A stretch of 64,000 nt of DNA from JADFOI01 sp965218935 (GCA_965218935.1 CBDCMH010000001.1:186001-250000); one strand, 5' to 3'. Numbered from the stretch's first letter, positions 1-9,879 are shown. Program-made: numbers and translations. The notes: a model not told the origin generated them from the sequence alone.

Positions 1-950
1 GCCTGCCGACGGGCAAGGGTGACTCCTTTCAATCTTCTCCTTTTTGTGTGGATGGAATCTCGTCTTGCGAAGTACATGTCATCGGGTGTGACGTTACCCA
101 GGGCCTCGTGATAGCGCCTGGAGTTGTAGTAGTCGATAAAGACCGCGATTTCTCGCTCCAACTCCTCGGGTGTCTCCCAGACCATTAGGTTGATGCGTTC
201 CTTGCAGGAACGATGGTAGCGTTCGATCTTCCCGTTGGTCTGGGGATGATAGGGTGAGGCCAGGATGTGGCCCAGTCCCTTGGTCTCCAGATACTGACCA
301 AAGTCTTTGGAGATCAAAGCCGGTCCGCGGTCTGTCACCAGCCGGGGCCGATCAGACAACGGAGCCTGTTCCACACCCGTTCTCTCACAAGCCGCCTCGA
401 CCACCTGGCTGAAGTCTCCAGCACGCATGGCCGTGTGAAGTCCCCAGGCCAGGATCCTCCGGCTAAAGTCATCCAGTACTGAGATCAGATAGTACCAGCC
501 CCAGTTCTTGACCAGAAGATAGGTCGCATCCGTTTGCCACTGCTGGTTGGGTCGGGTCGTCTTGATTCGATATTCCGATTCGGCTGGAAAGCTCCGGAGT
601 TGAACCTCCCGAATCAGCCCTTCCGCTTTCAAAATCCGGTAGACCGAGGATTCCGAGACCGTAAACCCGCACCTATCCGTCACCTGGCAGCTCACTTCTC
701 GTGAGGACCACTCTGGAAACAGCAGCGCCATCTCCAGGATTCGGTCCCGTTCTTTGGGCAGGATCTGATTCCAAACCCGTCCTGATCCTGGGGGACGGTC
801 CCGCAAGCCTGCCAACCCCCTCTTTCGAAAGGGGTGTCTCCAGCGATAGTAGGTCGAGCGGGGGATCTCGAGTTGATCCAGCACCTCCCGGACCGGTAAC
901 TCGGAGGCCTCCACTGTCCTTAAAACTTCCAGCTTGTGCTCGCTGAGCAT
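1..950 (-). CDS. IS3-type transposase OrfB, C-terminus outside window
   Basis: This is the DDE catalytic half of the transposase, identical to the 332-residue protein of the complete copies except for a His to Pro change near residue 40 in the N-terminal helix-turn-helix region. The rve core is present: an aspartate in the QWQTDATY stretch, a second in VTDRGPAL and a glutamate in TNGKIERYH. The last ~16 codons and the stop lie left of the window. Whether the proline impairs DNA binding is not known. Confidence 0.9.
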   Translation of the reverse strand, partial: MLSEHKLEVLRTVEASELPVREVLDQLEIPRSTYYRWRHPFRKRGLAGLRDRPPGSGRVWNQILPKERDRILEMALLFPEWSSREVSCQVTDRCGFTVSESSVYRILKAEGLIREVQLRSFPAESEYRIKTTRPNQQWQTDATYLLVKNWGWYYLISVLDDFSRRILAWGLHTAMRAGDFSQVVEAACERTGVEQAPLSDRPRLVTDRGPALISKDFGQYLETKGLGHILASPYHPQTNGKIERYHRSCKERINLMVWETPEELEREIAVFIDYYNSRRYHEALGNVTPDDMYFARRDSIHTKRRRLKGVTLARRQ

Positions 951-970
951 CCTCTGATACCTCCTTCGCC

Positions 971-1297
971 TTACAGGCCCAAACTTTTTTTTAGCTTTTG
1001 GTTCTCCACTACCGTCTCGGCCACCGCCTTCTTCAAGGCTTCATTCTCCTCCTTCAAGCGACGCACCTCACCGGAAGTCGCATTCCGTTGGGTCTCCCGG
1101 GTTAGACCGTTTTTGCCCGAATCCAGGAAGGCCTTGGACCACTTGTAGTAGATCGAAGGTTGAATCCCTTCTTTGCGGCACAGTTCGGTGACGGGAATCT
1201 CTCCGCGGAGCCCCTCCAAAACGATGTGGATCTTTTCTTCGGCCGTGAATCTCCGGCGGGTGGCCCTACGGATCTGTTTGACGACGTCTGTGGTCAT
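971..1297 (-). CDS. IS3-type transposase OrfA
   Basis: This 108-residue DNA-binding protein has a helix-turn-helix at about residues 10-55 (RRRFTAEEKIHIV, then ELCRKEGIQPSIYYKWSKAF) and a C-terminal leucine-zipper-like coiled coil. It ends in an A8 tract where a -1 slip joins it to OrfB; see copy 4, where the reading is easiest. Confidence 0.9.
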   Translation of the reverse strand: MTTDVVKQIRRATRRRFTAEEKIHIVLEGLRGEIPVTELCRKEGIQPSIYYKWSKAFLDSGKNGLTRETQRNATSGEVRRLKEENEALKKAVAETVVENQKLKKSLGL

Positions 1298-1462
1298 AGC
1301 GTTCTCCTTTTGGTTGTGCCATGACCAGCATCGGCTTGCTCTGATGGGCTGTCAAGATCAGCCCTTTGAGGGGGTGAGATCTCACCCCCTCAAACCTTCC
1401 AACTCTCTCTTAACTCTCGGCCCTATGTGTCCCACTTTCGCTGACGGGATACACCCTTTCGT

Positions 1463-1798
1463 TCAGGACTTGTCGTGTCGAGCCTTTTGCCGCAGTAGCT
1501 GGTCCACGTCTACCGCCTTCCCACCTCGGCGAACCTCGGGCAACGATTTGCGCCCTTTTGCTTGTTCAAGATCCTCAATATCGAGCCGCTGAAGCTCGCG
1601 CTTGAGGCGAAAGATCTCCCGCTCGGCCTTCATTGCCGCCTTCAACGCAGGAGCTTTCGCCGTCAGTTCCCGCCGCAACTTGAAGGCGACTTCGGACAGG
1701 CCGCCGTGGGCCTCAGCTACCGTTTCGAGCAGGTTCTGTCGTTCGTCTTCGGTCATGTTACTCAGAATTTCTATGTGCGCCTCAACGGCACAGATCAA
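1463..1798 (-). CDS. small coiled-coil hypothetical protein
   Basis: This 111-residue reading frame stops only 10 bp from the IS end. It is rich in Glu, Lys, Arg and Leu, with a heptad-like helical stretch at about residues 35-85 (KLRRELTAKAPALKAAMKAE and following). There is no signal peptide and no family I recognise. Composition favours a real soluble helical protein over a shadow frame, but overlapping plus-strand frames of similar length exist, no clear ribosome-binding site was found, and the gene may be a fragment of something cut by the IS. Confidence 0.35.
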   Translation of the reverse strand: MICAVEAHIEILSNMTEDERQNLLETVAEAHGGLSEVAFKLRRELTAKAPALKAAMKAEREIFRLKRELQRLDIEDLEQAKGRKSLPEVRRGGKAVDVDQLLRQKARHDKS

Positions 1799-3227
1799 AG
1801 GATCTTCAGGATTTTATCAGATCGCAGGCGCTTATTATTAAGTTGAAGCGCATCTCTCACCTACCGGTAGAGACTTCGAGACAGGTTGTTGACACGAGAG
1901 GGCGGTATCTGAAACGTCGGATCATCATTCTCGCGCAACCGGCTCTTCCACAGCCATGCCGACGGGGATAATTTATCAGATTCCTCACTCTGCATCCGGA
2001 TTTAAGTTCAGGGGAAGTTCCGCGCGACGGGCTTTCTTAAAGGAACGGTTGCGCAAGCACATCGCTCCACTGAACCATCCTGAAGCGCCCCTGATCTCCA
2101 GCTTGCTGCGTTATTTTCACGAGCCTGCTATCCGAGGGCTCGGAGCCGCAGGGAATCCCAGGACCGGCTCTTTGGCTGGTCAGACATCTTAAAGGGTGTT
2201 CGCAACTAGCGGGGTCGTCAAGAGCAGAGTAGAGAGGCCATGATCAGGTGTCACATCCTCAACCGGATGGCCGAGCTCGGCAAGCCGGAGTTCTTACCCC
2301 CTGATGAGGATCTCCTTCCTTGTGAGACGTGCACCACCTCCAATGATTAATCTATTGATTGTAAGGGTCTTAACGGTTCTTGGATCAATCTTCAAAAATT
2401 AAACCTTTCCTAAGTTGTGCTTAAGGTCTAGAATAGGGTCCGTCTCAGAGAGGGAGCACACCTCAACTGACGGTAAACCCTGAGTTTGAGAGACTCGCCA
2501 TTTCGACTTCGGTAGGAGGGAGGGGATCAAGAATGAGGGGAAGGACTCTACGGCAGCTTTTTTCGGAAAGCCAGCGGAGGGTTCTACTGGTATGGAGCGA
2601 AGCGGCGGTCTTCGGATTGTGGTTGAGCTTCGATAGCAGACAACCCTGGTTGAGTTGATCCAGTCTCCAAGGGTTGTTCGTTGCTCTTGTCGGAAGGCCG
2701 GTTGGACCTTTCGTCTTCTAACCGAAGAGTCAGCGGACGGCTCAAGGAGATCGGTTGTAAACTCTCTGGGACGTTCTTTTTTACACACATCTGATTAAGG
2801 TAAGCTTTAGCGTTTTCCCAGTGGTTCAGGAAAGCTGGGCTATCCAGAATCGCTTCACGTGGTGACTACACCCTAAACCACCACTAACACTGGCCTCCGC
2901 CCTGTGTTGTCATTGTAGTCACCTATTAAGGGGGATGGAGGATGATTTGTTGCATGTCCCGTGCGGTACGACGATTAGAAACAACGCCCTAATTTCCGGG
3001 ATACTTCTGCTTGTCCTCCGCACTGTCGTTACCGGACCGGTGCACAACGGTCCGGCCCGGACGGGTGCCGCCCCAAGCGGAGGAAGCAGTCAACGCACGA
3101 ACCCCCACGAAGAGACGCTCATGCCGATGATGAAGAAGACCATGTGCGACCACTTCATGCGGTGTTTCAGACTTCCCGCAGGGACTGTTGAGACTGAAGC
3201 GAAGGGCGGGAAGCGGCTACGCTGTAA
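1799..3227. other. no convincing gene; degenerate intergenic DNA
   Basis: Several frames of 60-130 codons occur on both strands, but their predicted proteins are Arg/Pro/Ser-rich without domain-like patterns. A 36-codon plus-strand frame at 2239-2349 (starts MIRCHILNRMAELG) looks protein-like and may be a transposase tail, but is too short to name. A 113-codon frame at 2935-3276 has one hydrophobic stretch and no other support. Confidence 0.5.
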
Positions 3228-3722
3228 TTGTGCAGCTTTCCGAAAGCTCTTTCGGGTGCGCCCGCGCCGCGCCTGATATATCGTTGGCAGATCAGGATAC
3301 CAACACCCATTGATCGGGAGACTCCGATAAGGAACAACCCAACCAGAACGAAAGCTTGTGCAAACCTAATCATCGCCATCGCCACAGTGCTCGCGATAGC
3401 GTCCTGCGGTTCGGAAGCCCGCGTATACACCGATGCGAGTCCCCAGAAACTGGAGAGGGCCTGCCAGGCAGTCGACGAGGCAACCGGACTTGAGATGACC
3501 GAGATCGACCGCGCGTGGTGCATAGGCATGATGCAAGCTTGGTATTCCGAGACCTGGTACACACGACCCGACCCTGCCGATCGTTTTACGGGCGTGAGCC
3601 AACTCCGCTATCTGCAGGCAAAAGCCATGGATTGTCGAAGGCCTGCAGATGCCTACAAACTGACCGGGGCGGACCGGTGGGAGGCCATCATGCGGTGCCT
3701 TGTCATCGTGCGAAAGCGATAA
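3228..3722 (+). CDS. putative lipoprotein of unknown function
   Basis: The convincing part of this frame begins at about 3357, with a hydrophobic segment ending in LAIASC, a plausible lipobox, followed by about 105 residues with several Trp and Cys (RAWCIGMMQAW, MDCRRPA, MRCLVIV). This suggests an exported, lipid-anchored or disulfide-bonded protein. The listed start is a TTG; no in-frame ATG lies near the signal segment, so the true start is unclear and may be a GTG or an upstream codon altered by mutation. The gene stands alone, with no operon partner and no recognised family. Confidence 0.5.
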   Translation: MCSFPKALSGAPAPRLIYRWQIRIPTPIDRETPIRNNPTRTKACANLIIAIATVLAIASCGSEARVYTDASPQKLERACQAVDEATGLEMTEIDRAWCIGMMQAWYSETWYTRPDPADRFTGVSQLRYLQAKAMDCRRPADAYKLTGADRWEAIMRCLVIVRKR

Positions 3723-4345
3723 CGCCATTCCCCGAAGATCACGACGGCCTCGCGTTGCAGGACGTCAGCCAGTTCCGGGTCGCCCCCTTCGCCACGCCGG
3801 ATCGAGCGTTCCAAGAAATCGACTTTCGTCCCAGGTTCGCTAAACCCAGTGCTCTCTCCCGCAAAGCGGCCGCAGGTCTTGGTTTCATGGCGCGGTTGAT
3901 GGGCGCTGTGCAGCCTGCCCGCACTGAACCCAGTGAACCGCCGGGCCCATCAGTAGAACGGCTTGCACAAAGGAGTGTTTTCGCAACAATCTGGTGCCTA
4001 ACAGGTTTTCAAGGGCTTTGGCGTTGCGAAACGATATTGCACTGTTGATTCGGATGGCGATACCTTTGTGCAGCGTTGGTCGGTTCTGCCAACATCTCCC
4101 CACAGCCGTACCGCCCTCGCAGCTTAGGTGCCACGGTGGAAGCGGCGTGGCGCGAACGCATTTTTCGCGCGACAACTTCCGGCGGACGTGGGTTCGGCCC
4201 TAACTCTACCGGCTCCTTGATCAACTGCGCCAGTAATCTCGTCATTTCTAGTGGTAACCCCCCGTTTGATCAACTGCGCCAGTAATCTCGTCATTTCTAG
4301 TGGTAACCATTGTGCGAAAGCATATTTATGGATATACTTCCACAC
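3723..4345. other. intergenic, no gene seen
   Basis: Only overlapping shadow frames occur here. The right half carries the 49-bp-period tandem repeat annotated separately, directly upstream of the toxin-antitoxin pair. Confidence 0.5.
4217..4308 (+). repeat. tandem direct repeat, 43-bp unit x2, 49-bp period
   Basis: The units at 4217-4259 and 4266-4308 are identical (TTGATCAACTGCGCCAGTAA and following) and are separated by 6 bp. They lie 38 bp upstream of the ancestral antitoxin start at 4346. Function is unknown; a duplicated operator or a duplication footprint are both possible. Confidence 0.85.
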
Positions 4346-4361
4346 ATGAGAACGACGATAG

Positions 4362-4589
4362 ATGTTAATTAATAAGGAGTTGCTCCGGGCGGTCAAGGCC
4401 TACGCGGCGTGTGAGCGCAAAACCCTGAAAGCAACGATCGAGCAGGCTCTTCGCGAGTTCCTGGCGGGCCCGGCTAACGCCGTTGCTGATGCTCCGCCCA
4501 TACCGGTGTTTCGTGGACAAGGAGTGCAGCCCGGCGTGGACTTGACGGACAACACGGCGCTCGAAGCTATCATGAATGCAGAGTCCTGA
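4362..4589 (+). CDS. VapB-like antitoxin with altered N-terminus
   Basis: This 75-residue protein resembles ribbon-helix-helix antitoxins of the VapB type: a helix-rich N-terminal half (KELLRAVKAYAACERKTLKA, then TIEQALREFL) and a less ordered tail that would wrap the toxin. An upstream ATG at 4346 encodes MRTTIDVN and then hits TAA. Removing 4 bp from the TTAATTAATAA stretch would join it in frame to KELLRAVK, the usual start of such proteins. The surviving start at 4362 therefore replaces the MRTTI beta-strand, which in ribbon-helix-helix proteins contacts DNA. The gene overlaps the toxin by 14 bp, typical of these operons. DNA binding and autoregulation are probably lost (inference). Confidence 0.65.
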   Translation: MLINKELLRAVKAYAACERKTLKATIEQALREFLAGPANAVADAPPIPVFRGQGVQPGVDLTDNTALEAIMNAES

Positions 4590-5008
4590 CGTTAATGTCT
4601 TGGTGAGCGGATTCCGCGAGGACGCAGTCCACCACGAACGCTGCCGGACGTGGCTGGTCGAAGCTTTATCGGGCCGGGATCGGGTCGGCCTGTTCGAACT
4701 CGTGCTCAGCGGTGTGCTCCGCGTATTGACGCATCCGCGGATATTCCACCCCCCCCACGCCCGGCGAGGCGGCCTGCGCCTTCATCGATGCGTTGCTTGC
4801 GCAGCCCGCGAGCACGGCATTGCGTCCCGGCAGTAGTCATTGGCGCATATTTCGCGGCATGTCTGAGACGCTCCAACTAACGGGCAATCGAATTCCAGAT
4901 GCCTATCATGCGGCTCTGGCAATCGAACACGGCTGCGAATGGGTGACTTTGGACCGCGGTTTTTCGGCATACCCCGGGTTGCGCTTGATCAACCTTCTGG
5001 ATGACTGA
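4576..5008 (+). pseudogene. VapC-like PIN-domain toxin, frameshifted
   Basis: The first frame (from 4576) gives MQSPDVNVLVSGFREDA and FELVLSGVLR, matching the first two acidic motifs of PIN-domain ribonucleases. The remainder (PDAYHAALA and TLDRGFSAYPGLRLINLL, the later acidic motifs) lies in another frame ending at 5008. The switch falls at a run of eight C at 4748-4756; one C fewer would restore a protein of about 143 residues, the usual VapC length. The PIN fold needs both halves, so the product as read is inactive. A homopolymer sequencing error or a switchable tract are alternatives. Confidence 0.75.
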
Positions 5009-5077
5009 CGAACCCCGTTCCGTCTCGCTTCGGCCGGTTAATCCGTTGTTTTTCCAGGGATATTTGTAGTATCGATT

Positions 5078-6346
5078 ATGCCATTTCGCTTCGTTCACAC
5101 CGCCGATATCCACCTTGACTCCCCGCTGCGATCTCTCGCCCTTCGAGATCCCGCACTTGCCGAATTAATTGGTGGCGCGACCCGCCTCGCCTTCGAGCGA
5201 ATCATCGATCTGTGCCTCGACGAACAGGTTAACGCTCTGATGATCGCCGGGGATCTCTACGATGGCGATCAGACGTCGATGAAAACCGCCCTCTTTCTCG
5301 CCGCTCAACTGCGGCGGCTAGATGAGTCCGGAATTCGAACATTCATCGTGCGGGGCAACCATGACGCGGAATCACGGATCACCAGGGAACTTGTATTGCC
5401 GGAAGGCGTGAAGGTCTTTGGAGGGCGAGGTGAAGCTGTCGAGTTGGAACGGCCTCGTGGTGAGACTCCCGTCGTCGTCCACGGAATCAGCTTTGCGAAC
5501 CCCCATGCGCCGGAGAGCCTGGTCCCTAAGTTCAAGGCTCGAGTCGCGGACGCGCTCAACATCGGCCTGCTTCATACAAGCCTGGCCGGCGACACGCAGC
5601 ACGACGATTACGCGCCATGCCGCTTCGCCCAACTGGCCGACACCGGTTTCGATTATTGGTGCCTTGGCCACATACACAAGCGGGAGGTGCACAGCCGCGA
5701 TCCGTTCATCGTCATGCCCGGTCTGCCGCAGGGACGTGACATCAACGAGGCCGGCCCTAAATCAGTGACGATGGTCACCGTTGGGAATGACGGCGCGGTC
5801 GAGTCCCGGTCGTATCCGACGAGCATTGCCCAGTTCGAACGTGTTGCGGTCGACCTGACCGGCATCCAGGACTGGCGTGGCATGGTCGAGCGCGTCGGTG
5901 CGAGCCTCAAGCAGGCTCGGGGCTCCGTCAATTCAGAGCATCTGGTCGTCCGGCTCACGTTGCAGGGTCGTACCGACTTAGCGTGGCGTCTCCGCCGCGA
6001 CCGGGACGTCGTAAAGGCCGAGGCGGACAGTCGCGCCGCGCCGCTTGACCGCACATGGGTTGAAAAGGTCGAGTTGAATGTAGGGCCGGAGACAGATCTC
6101 CCCGTTGGACCGGTGAGCGAGCTTGCCGCGAAGATGCTGGGGACAATCACCCAGTCGGATGAGTTCAAGCAGGCGGCGAACAGCCTCGCGGAAGAGCTGG
6201 AGCCGAGCTTGCCGCCCGAGGTGCGTGGCGTTCTTGGAGACAATCAGAAATCGCGCATCGAAATCATTGAGGCGCTAACGGCCGAAGGCTGCGAAGCGGT
6301 GCTTGCCCATTTGAAGGAAGGCGTACCTGAGGGAGAGGCGAACTGA
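5078..6346 (+). CDS. SbcD/YhaO-family DNA repair exonuclease
   Basis: This 422-residue calcineurin-like phosphoesterase carries all five metal-binding motifs in order: HTADIHLDS (residues 7-15), AGDLYDG, RGNHD, a His in LLHTSL and GHIHKRE. These place it with Mre11/SbcD-type nucleases, which cut DNA ends and hairpins in complex with an SMC-like ATPase. The long C-terminal part without motifs fits the YhaO branch, where it binds the partner. The stop codon overlaps the ATG of the next gene by one base, so the two are translationally coupled and should form a complex. Confidence 0.88.
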   Translation: MPFRFVHTADIHLDSPLRSLALRDPALAELIGGATRLAFERIIDLCLDEQVNALMIAGDLYDGDQTSMKTALFLAAQLRRLDESGIRTFIVRGNHDAESRITRELVLPEGVKVFGGRGEAVELERPRGETPVVVHGISFANPHAPESLVPKFKARVADALNIGLLHTSLAGDTQHDDYAPCRFAQLADTGFDYWCLGHIHKREVHSRDPFIVMPGLPQGRDINEAGPKSVTMVTVGNDGAVESRSYPTSIAQFERVAVDLTGIQDWRGMVERVGASLKQARGSVNSEHLVVRLTLQGRTDLAWRLRRDRDVVKAEADSRAAPLDRTWVEKVELNVGPETDLPVGPVSELAAKMLGTITQSDEFKQAANSLAEELEPSLPPEVRGVLGDNQKSRIEIIEALTAEGCEAVLAHLKEGVPEGEAN

Positions 6347-9300
6347 TGCGCTTGCGCCGACTTGGCCTGTCGCGTTACGGCATGTTTACCGACCACACCA
6401 TCGACTTTGGCGAGCGGATCGGTGACAGCCCCGATCTGCATATTATCTATGGTCCGAACGAAACTGGAAAGTCAACAGCCCTGGCAGGCTTTCTCGACCT
6501 GTTGTTCGGGATTGAGCTGCAGAGTCGATACCGCTTCCGGCACGGCTACGAAGCCATGCGGATCGAGTCCGATCTTGAGATAAGCGAGCAGACACACCGG
6601 TTGGTGCGGGTTCGCAAGACCACGGCTAGCCTGCTTAACGAACATGGCCAATCTGTTGCCGATGGCGTGATTGCCAACGCGCTCGGCGGCATGGATCGCG
6701 ACGCCTACAAGGCAATGTTCTCACTGGACGACGATACCCTGGAAGGAGGCGGCGAGGAGATCCTCAGAAGCGAGGGTGATCTGGGTCAGTTGCTTTTTGC
6801 GACCAGCGCCGGGCTTATTGAGCTGAGTAAGACCCTGAAGCAACTTCGCGAGGGCACCGAAAACTTTCACAAGGGCCGTACCCGAAACACGGAACTTTAC
6901 AAGTTGAAGGCGGAGCTTTCCAGGCTAGACAAGGAAAAGAAGGCGCTCGACACCGTAGCAAGTGCCTTTTCCCGACTCATCACGGATCGGGATCGGGCGA
7001 AATCGGCCTATGACGAAGCCATCTCGGCGCGGGCCGAACTGGAGACCGAGCGTGAAAACGCTGAACGCCTCATTCAAGGGCTACCGTGGCTTAGTGAAAT
7101 CCATCGACTGCGCGGCGAGGTCATGGAGCTTGGATCCTTGCCGGAAGCTCCGCAAGTCTGGTTCGAGCAGGTCGGCAGTTTAATTGACCAGGAACCCAGG
7201 CTGACGACTCGGCTCGACGGCCTCAAGCGCCAGAAACGGCAACTGACCGAGAAGTGTGAGGCGTTGGTCGTCGACAACGCGATCCTCGGTCTGGAGAGCC
7301 GCATCGCCCAACTTGATAAAGCGCGGGCGCGCTATTTGACAGCGGAGGAGGATCTCCCCGAGCGGCACTCCAGGCTCAGCGAATACGATGGGACGATTAG
7401 GACCGTAACACGTCGTTTGAGTGAAGCGCCGGGTATTGATCCCACTTCTCTCATCGTTCCCGCCGGGGTCGTAGGCTCCTTAAATGACTTGATCGAACAG
7501 CGATCCGGTCTTGATGAGCGGTTGAGGACGACGGCAACCGAAATGGAAAAGGCAGCGGCTGTCGTCGGCGCGGCTCGCCGTGCTGTCGAAGAAACCGGCA
7601 CGGAAGCCGACGAGGGTGAAGATGGCACGTTTGATCACCTGAATGCTGCGATCAAGGCCGTGCATGCGGACGACTACCGTGCGCGTCTGTCGGCGCACAT
7701 GCGACGCCGGAGTGATCTCAAGGCCGCGATTGATGCGCAGATAGCGCAGCTTCATCCGTGGGAGGGCGCCGCAGAAGTCCTCGCAGGGGTTAGTGTGCCA
7801 GAGACGGAGGAGATGGATGTCTGGGGATCTGCTCTCGACCACGCCGCTAAGGACATCGACCGACTTAAACGCGAAGAGGCGCGGCTACTGGCCGACAGGA
7901 ACAAGCTCTCCGGTCTGATGGATGCGAAGAGGTCTGAAACCGGGCTTATCGACGATGAAGAGGCCGCGCGATTGCGCTCACTGCGGGATGAGGCGTGGCG
8001 GACTCATCGCGAGACACTCGATGCCACCTCCGCCGATACCTTCGAAGAACGGCTGAAGGCCGATGATGACGCAATGGCCGCCCGTATCGTGAAGTCGACA
8101 GAACTCGCCAAGTTGAGGCAGGCGAGCGAGGATCTGCGGGAGAAAACATCGGAACTCGACCGGAACGCTGGAGAGCTCGCTCTGGCGCAGAAGCAACAAC
8201 GGCAGGTGCTGGATGAAGTGGCCGCCGCCGCCCAAATCATGGCGGAGACAGGAGCCGAAGGTCTGTCGTCCGCCGTCACGCTTCCCAAACTCACAACCTG
8301 GATCGATCGGCGCGCAGAAGTCCTTAAGACGCTGGAAGAACTCGGCAGCCAGGACGTTGAAATTGAGCGCGCGAGAGAGGATGAGAACCGACACCGTGGG
8401 CGGCTTGCAAAAGCCATGACGATTGCGCAGGTCGCGCATGACCCGGCGTTAACCCTCGAGGATCTCGTCGTGATCGCACAAGCGGCCGTCGAGTCGGACA
8501 AAGAACGGCGCGTCGCATCGAGAGCTGCGCGACAAGAGGTTGAACGGGCGCGGGCGGAGTTGGAGCCCCGGCAGCGCGAGACGGGACAGGCGGGTCGCGA
8601 CGCCTCCAAGTGGCATGCCGACTGGACCGCAGCGCTGTCCCGTTGCTGGCTCGGGGGGGCTGATCCGGAGCCTTCCACCGCTGCGGTCCGGCGTATTCTC
8701 GAAGACGTGGCGGTTCTGGAGTGGACCCTCGAGAATCGTGCCGCGATGGCCGATCGTATCGGAAAGATGGAGCAGGATCAGGCTGCCTTCACCGCCGCCG
8801 TGCGAGCCCTCGTGGAGCAGTTGGGTGATCCCTTCGACGCCGGACAGGTCGTCGCAATCAACGACGGCTTGAGCGACCGTCTCAACAAGGCAATCCATGA
8901 TCGAAAGGCGCGCGGCAACTGTCTCGAGGAGATTGCAAGCGTTGCCGAAGATATTGCCGAAGTCGAGAATAGTCTCGTCGAATTACGCGCCGTCGCCGAC
9001 GAGATGTTCAAGGCATTCGGGGTGGATTCCCTCAGAGAGGTGGACGAAAGGCTGAAAAAGGTGGCGCGCCGGACTACGGTTCGCGGGGAACTATCCGACC
9101 ACGAAACCAACCTGGTCGAGTCGATGAAAGCGAGATCGTTGGAAGAGGCAGTATCGGCTCTCGAGAATACCGAATTGGATAAACTGGAACAGGAAATCGC
9201 CGGGATCAAGGCTCGGCTTGGGGACGCATCCGGACGCACGAACGAGTTTTATCTGGCGCTTGGCCGTGCCGAGGATGCAATCAATGCGGTGGGCGGTGAC

Positions 9301-9879
9301 AATGCAGTGGCTCGGCTTGAAGCAAAACGGCGCACGGCTCTTCTTGAAATCGAGGAAGGGGTGCTCGCTTACCTCCGGACACAGCTTGGCATCGAGGCCG
9401 CGGATCGCGCCCTGAGCGCGTACAGGGACGAGCATCGCAGTTCAATGATGAAACGCGCCTCGGAAGCCTTCCGAACGATCAGCCGCGGTGCCTATTCACG
9501 GTTGGATACGCAGTTGACCGACAAGGGCGAGATGCTCCTGGGCATCGGTGCTGGCGGCGCGAAGATCGCTTCCGAGATGTCGAAGGGCGCTCGCTTCCAG
9601 CTCTATCTCGCGTTGCGTGTCGCCGGCTATTTCGAGTTCGTCGACCAGCATGGCCCGGTGCCGTTCGTGGCCGACGACATTCTGGAGACCTTCGATGACT
9701 TTCGCGCTGAGGAGGCGTTTCGCCTATTCACCGAAATGGCCGGAGTAGGGCAGGTCATATACCTGAGCCACCATCGCCACCTATGTGAGATCGCGCGCGC
9801 GGTTTGCCTCAACGTCACGATCCATGAGCTTCCCGAGCTTGTGCCGCTGGTGGCCGCCACGGAGGCTGATCGTGACTGA
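6346..9879 (+). CDS. SbcC/YhaN-like SMC-type ATPase
   Basis: This 1177-residue protein has a Walker A motif at residues 36-44 (GPNETGKST), long heptad-rich coiled coils in the middle, and at the C-terminus an ABC signature (SKGARFQLYLALR) followed by Walker B and D-loop (FVADDILETFDD). Such proteins dimerise on ATP and gate access of the nuclease partner to DNA. I see no CxxC zinc-hook motif at the coiled-coil apex; the few cysteines are isolated. This separates it from Rad50 and classical SbcC and fits the YhaN type. It is intact, unlike many neighbours. Confidence 0.88.
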   Translation: MRLRRLGLSRYGMFTDHTIDFGERIGDSPDLHIIYGPNETGKSTALAGFLDLLFGIELQSRYRFRHGYEAMRIESDLEISEQTHRLVRVRKTTASLLNEHGQSVADGVIANALGGMDRDAYKAMFSLDDDTLEGGGEEILRSEGDLGQLLFATSAGLIELSKTLKQLREGTENFHKGRTRNTELYKLKAELSRLDKEKKALDTVASAFSRLITDRDRAKSAYDEAISARAELETERENAERLIQGLPWLSEIHRLRGEVMELGSLPEAPQVWFEQVGSLIDQEPRLTTRLDGLKRQKRQLTEKCEALVVDNAILGLESRIAQLDKARARYLTAEEDLPERHSRLSEYDGTIRTVTRRLSEAPGIDPTSLIVPAGVVGSLNDLIEQRSGLDERLRTTATEMEKAAAVVGAARRAVEETGTEADEGEDGTFDHLNAAIKAVHADDYRARLSAHMRRRSDLKAAIDAQIAQLHPWEGAAEVLAGVSVPETEEMDVWGSALDHAAKDIDRLKREEARLLADRNKLSGLMDAKRSETGLIDDEEAARLRSLRDEAWRTHRETLDATSADTFEERLKADDDAMAARIVKSTELAKLRQASEDLREKTSELDRNAGELALAQKQQRQVLDEVAAAAQIMAETGAEGLSSAVTLPKLTTWIDRRAEVLKTLEELGSQDVEIERAREDENRHRGRLAKAMTIAQVAHDPALTLEDLVVIAQAAVESDKERRVASRAARQEVERARAELEPRQRETGQAGRDASKWHADWTAALSRCWLGGADPEPSTAAVRRILEDVAVLEWTLENRAAMADRIGKMEQDQAAFTAAVRALVEQLGDPFDAGQVVAINDGLSDRLNKAIHDRKARGNCLEEIASVAEDIAEVENSLVELRAVADEMFKAFGVDSLREVDERLKKVARRTTVRGELSDHETNLVESMKARSLEEAVSALENTELDKLEQEIAGIKARLGDASGRTNEFYLALGRAEDAINAVGGDNAVARLEAKRRTALLEIEEGVLAYLRTQLGIEAADRALSAYRDEHRSSMMKRASEAFRTISRGAYSRLDTQLTDKGEMLLGIGAGGAKIASEMSKGARFQLYLALRVAGYFEFVDQHGPVPFVADDILETFDDFRAEEAFRLFTEMAGVGQVIYLSHHRHLCEIARAVCLNVTIHELPELVPLVAATEADRD

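Larger units (their letters stand above)
1..1453 (-). mobile_element. IS3-type element, copy 1, cut by window start
   Basis: The sequence matches positions 15813-17265 of the complete copy, so about 89 bp of the orfB-side end lie outside the window. The orfA-side terminus, read inward, begins TGTATCCCGTCAGCG. Copy-specific differences are visible, including G at about 832 (others T), which turns one transposase histidine (HHFRK) into proline, and T at about 1040 (others C). The DNA just past the end is unrelated to that beside the other copies, so this is an independent insertion. Confidence 0.93.

Noticed and set aside
2399..2788. 129-codon minus-strand frame
   Set aside because: Arg/Ser/Pro-rich, no domain, signal or ribosome-binding site; typical non-coding translation.
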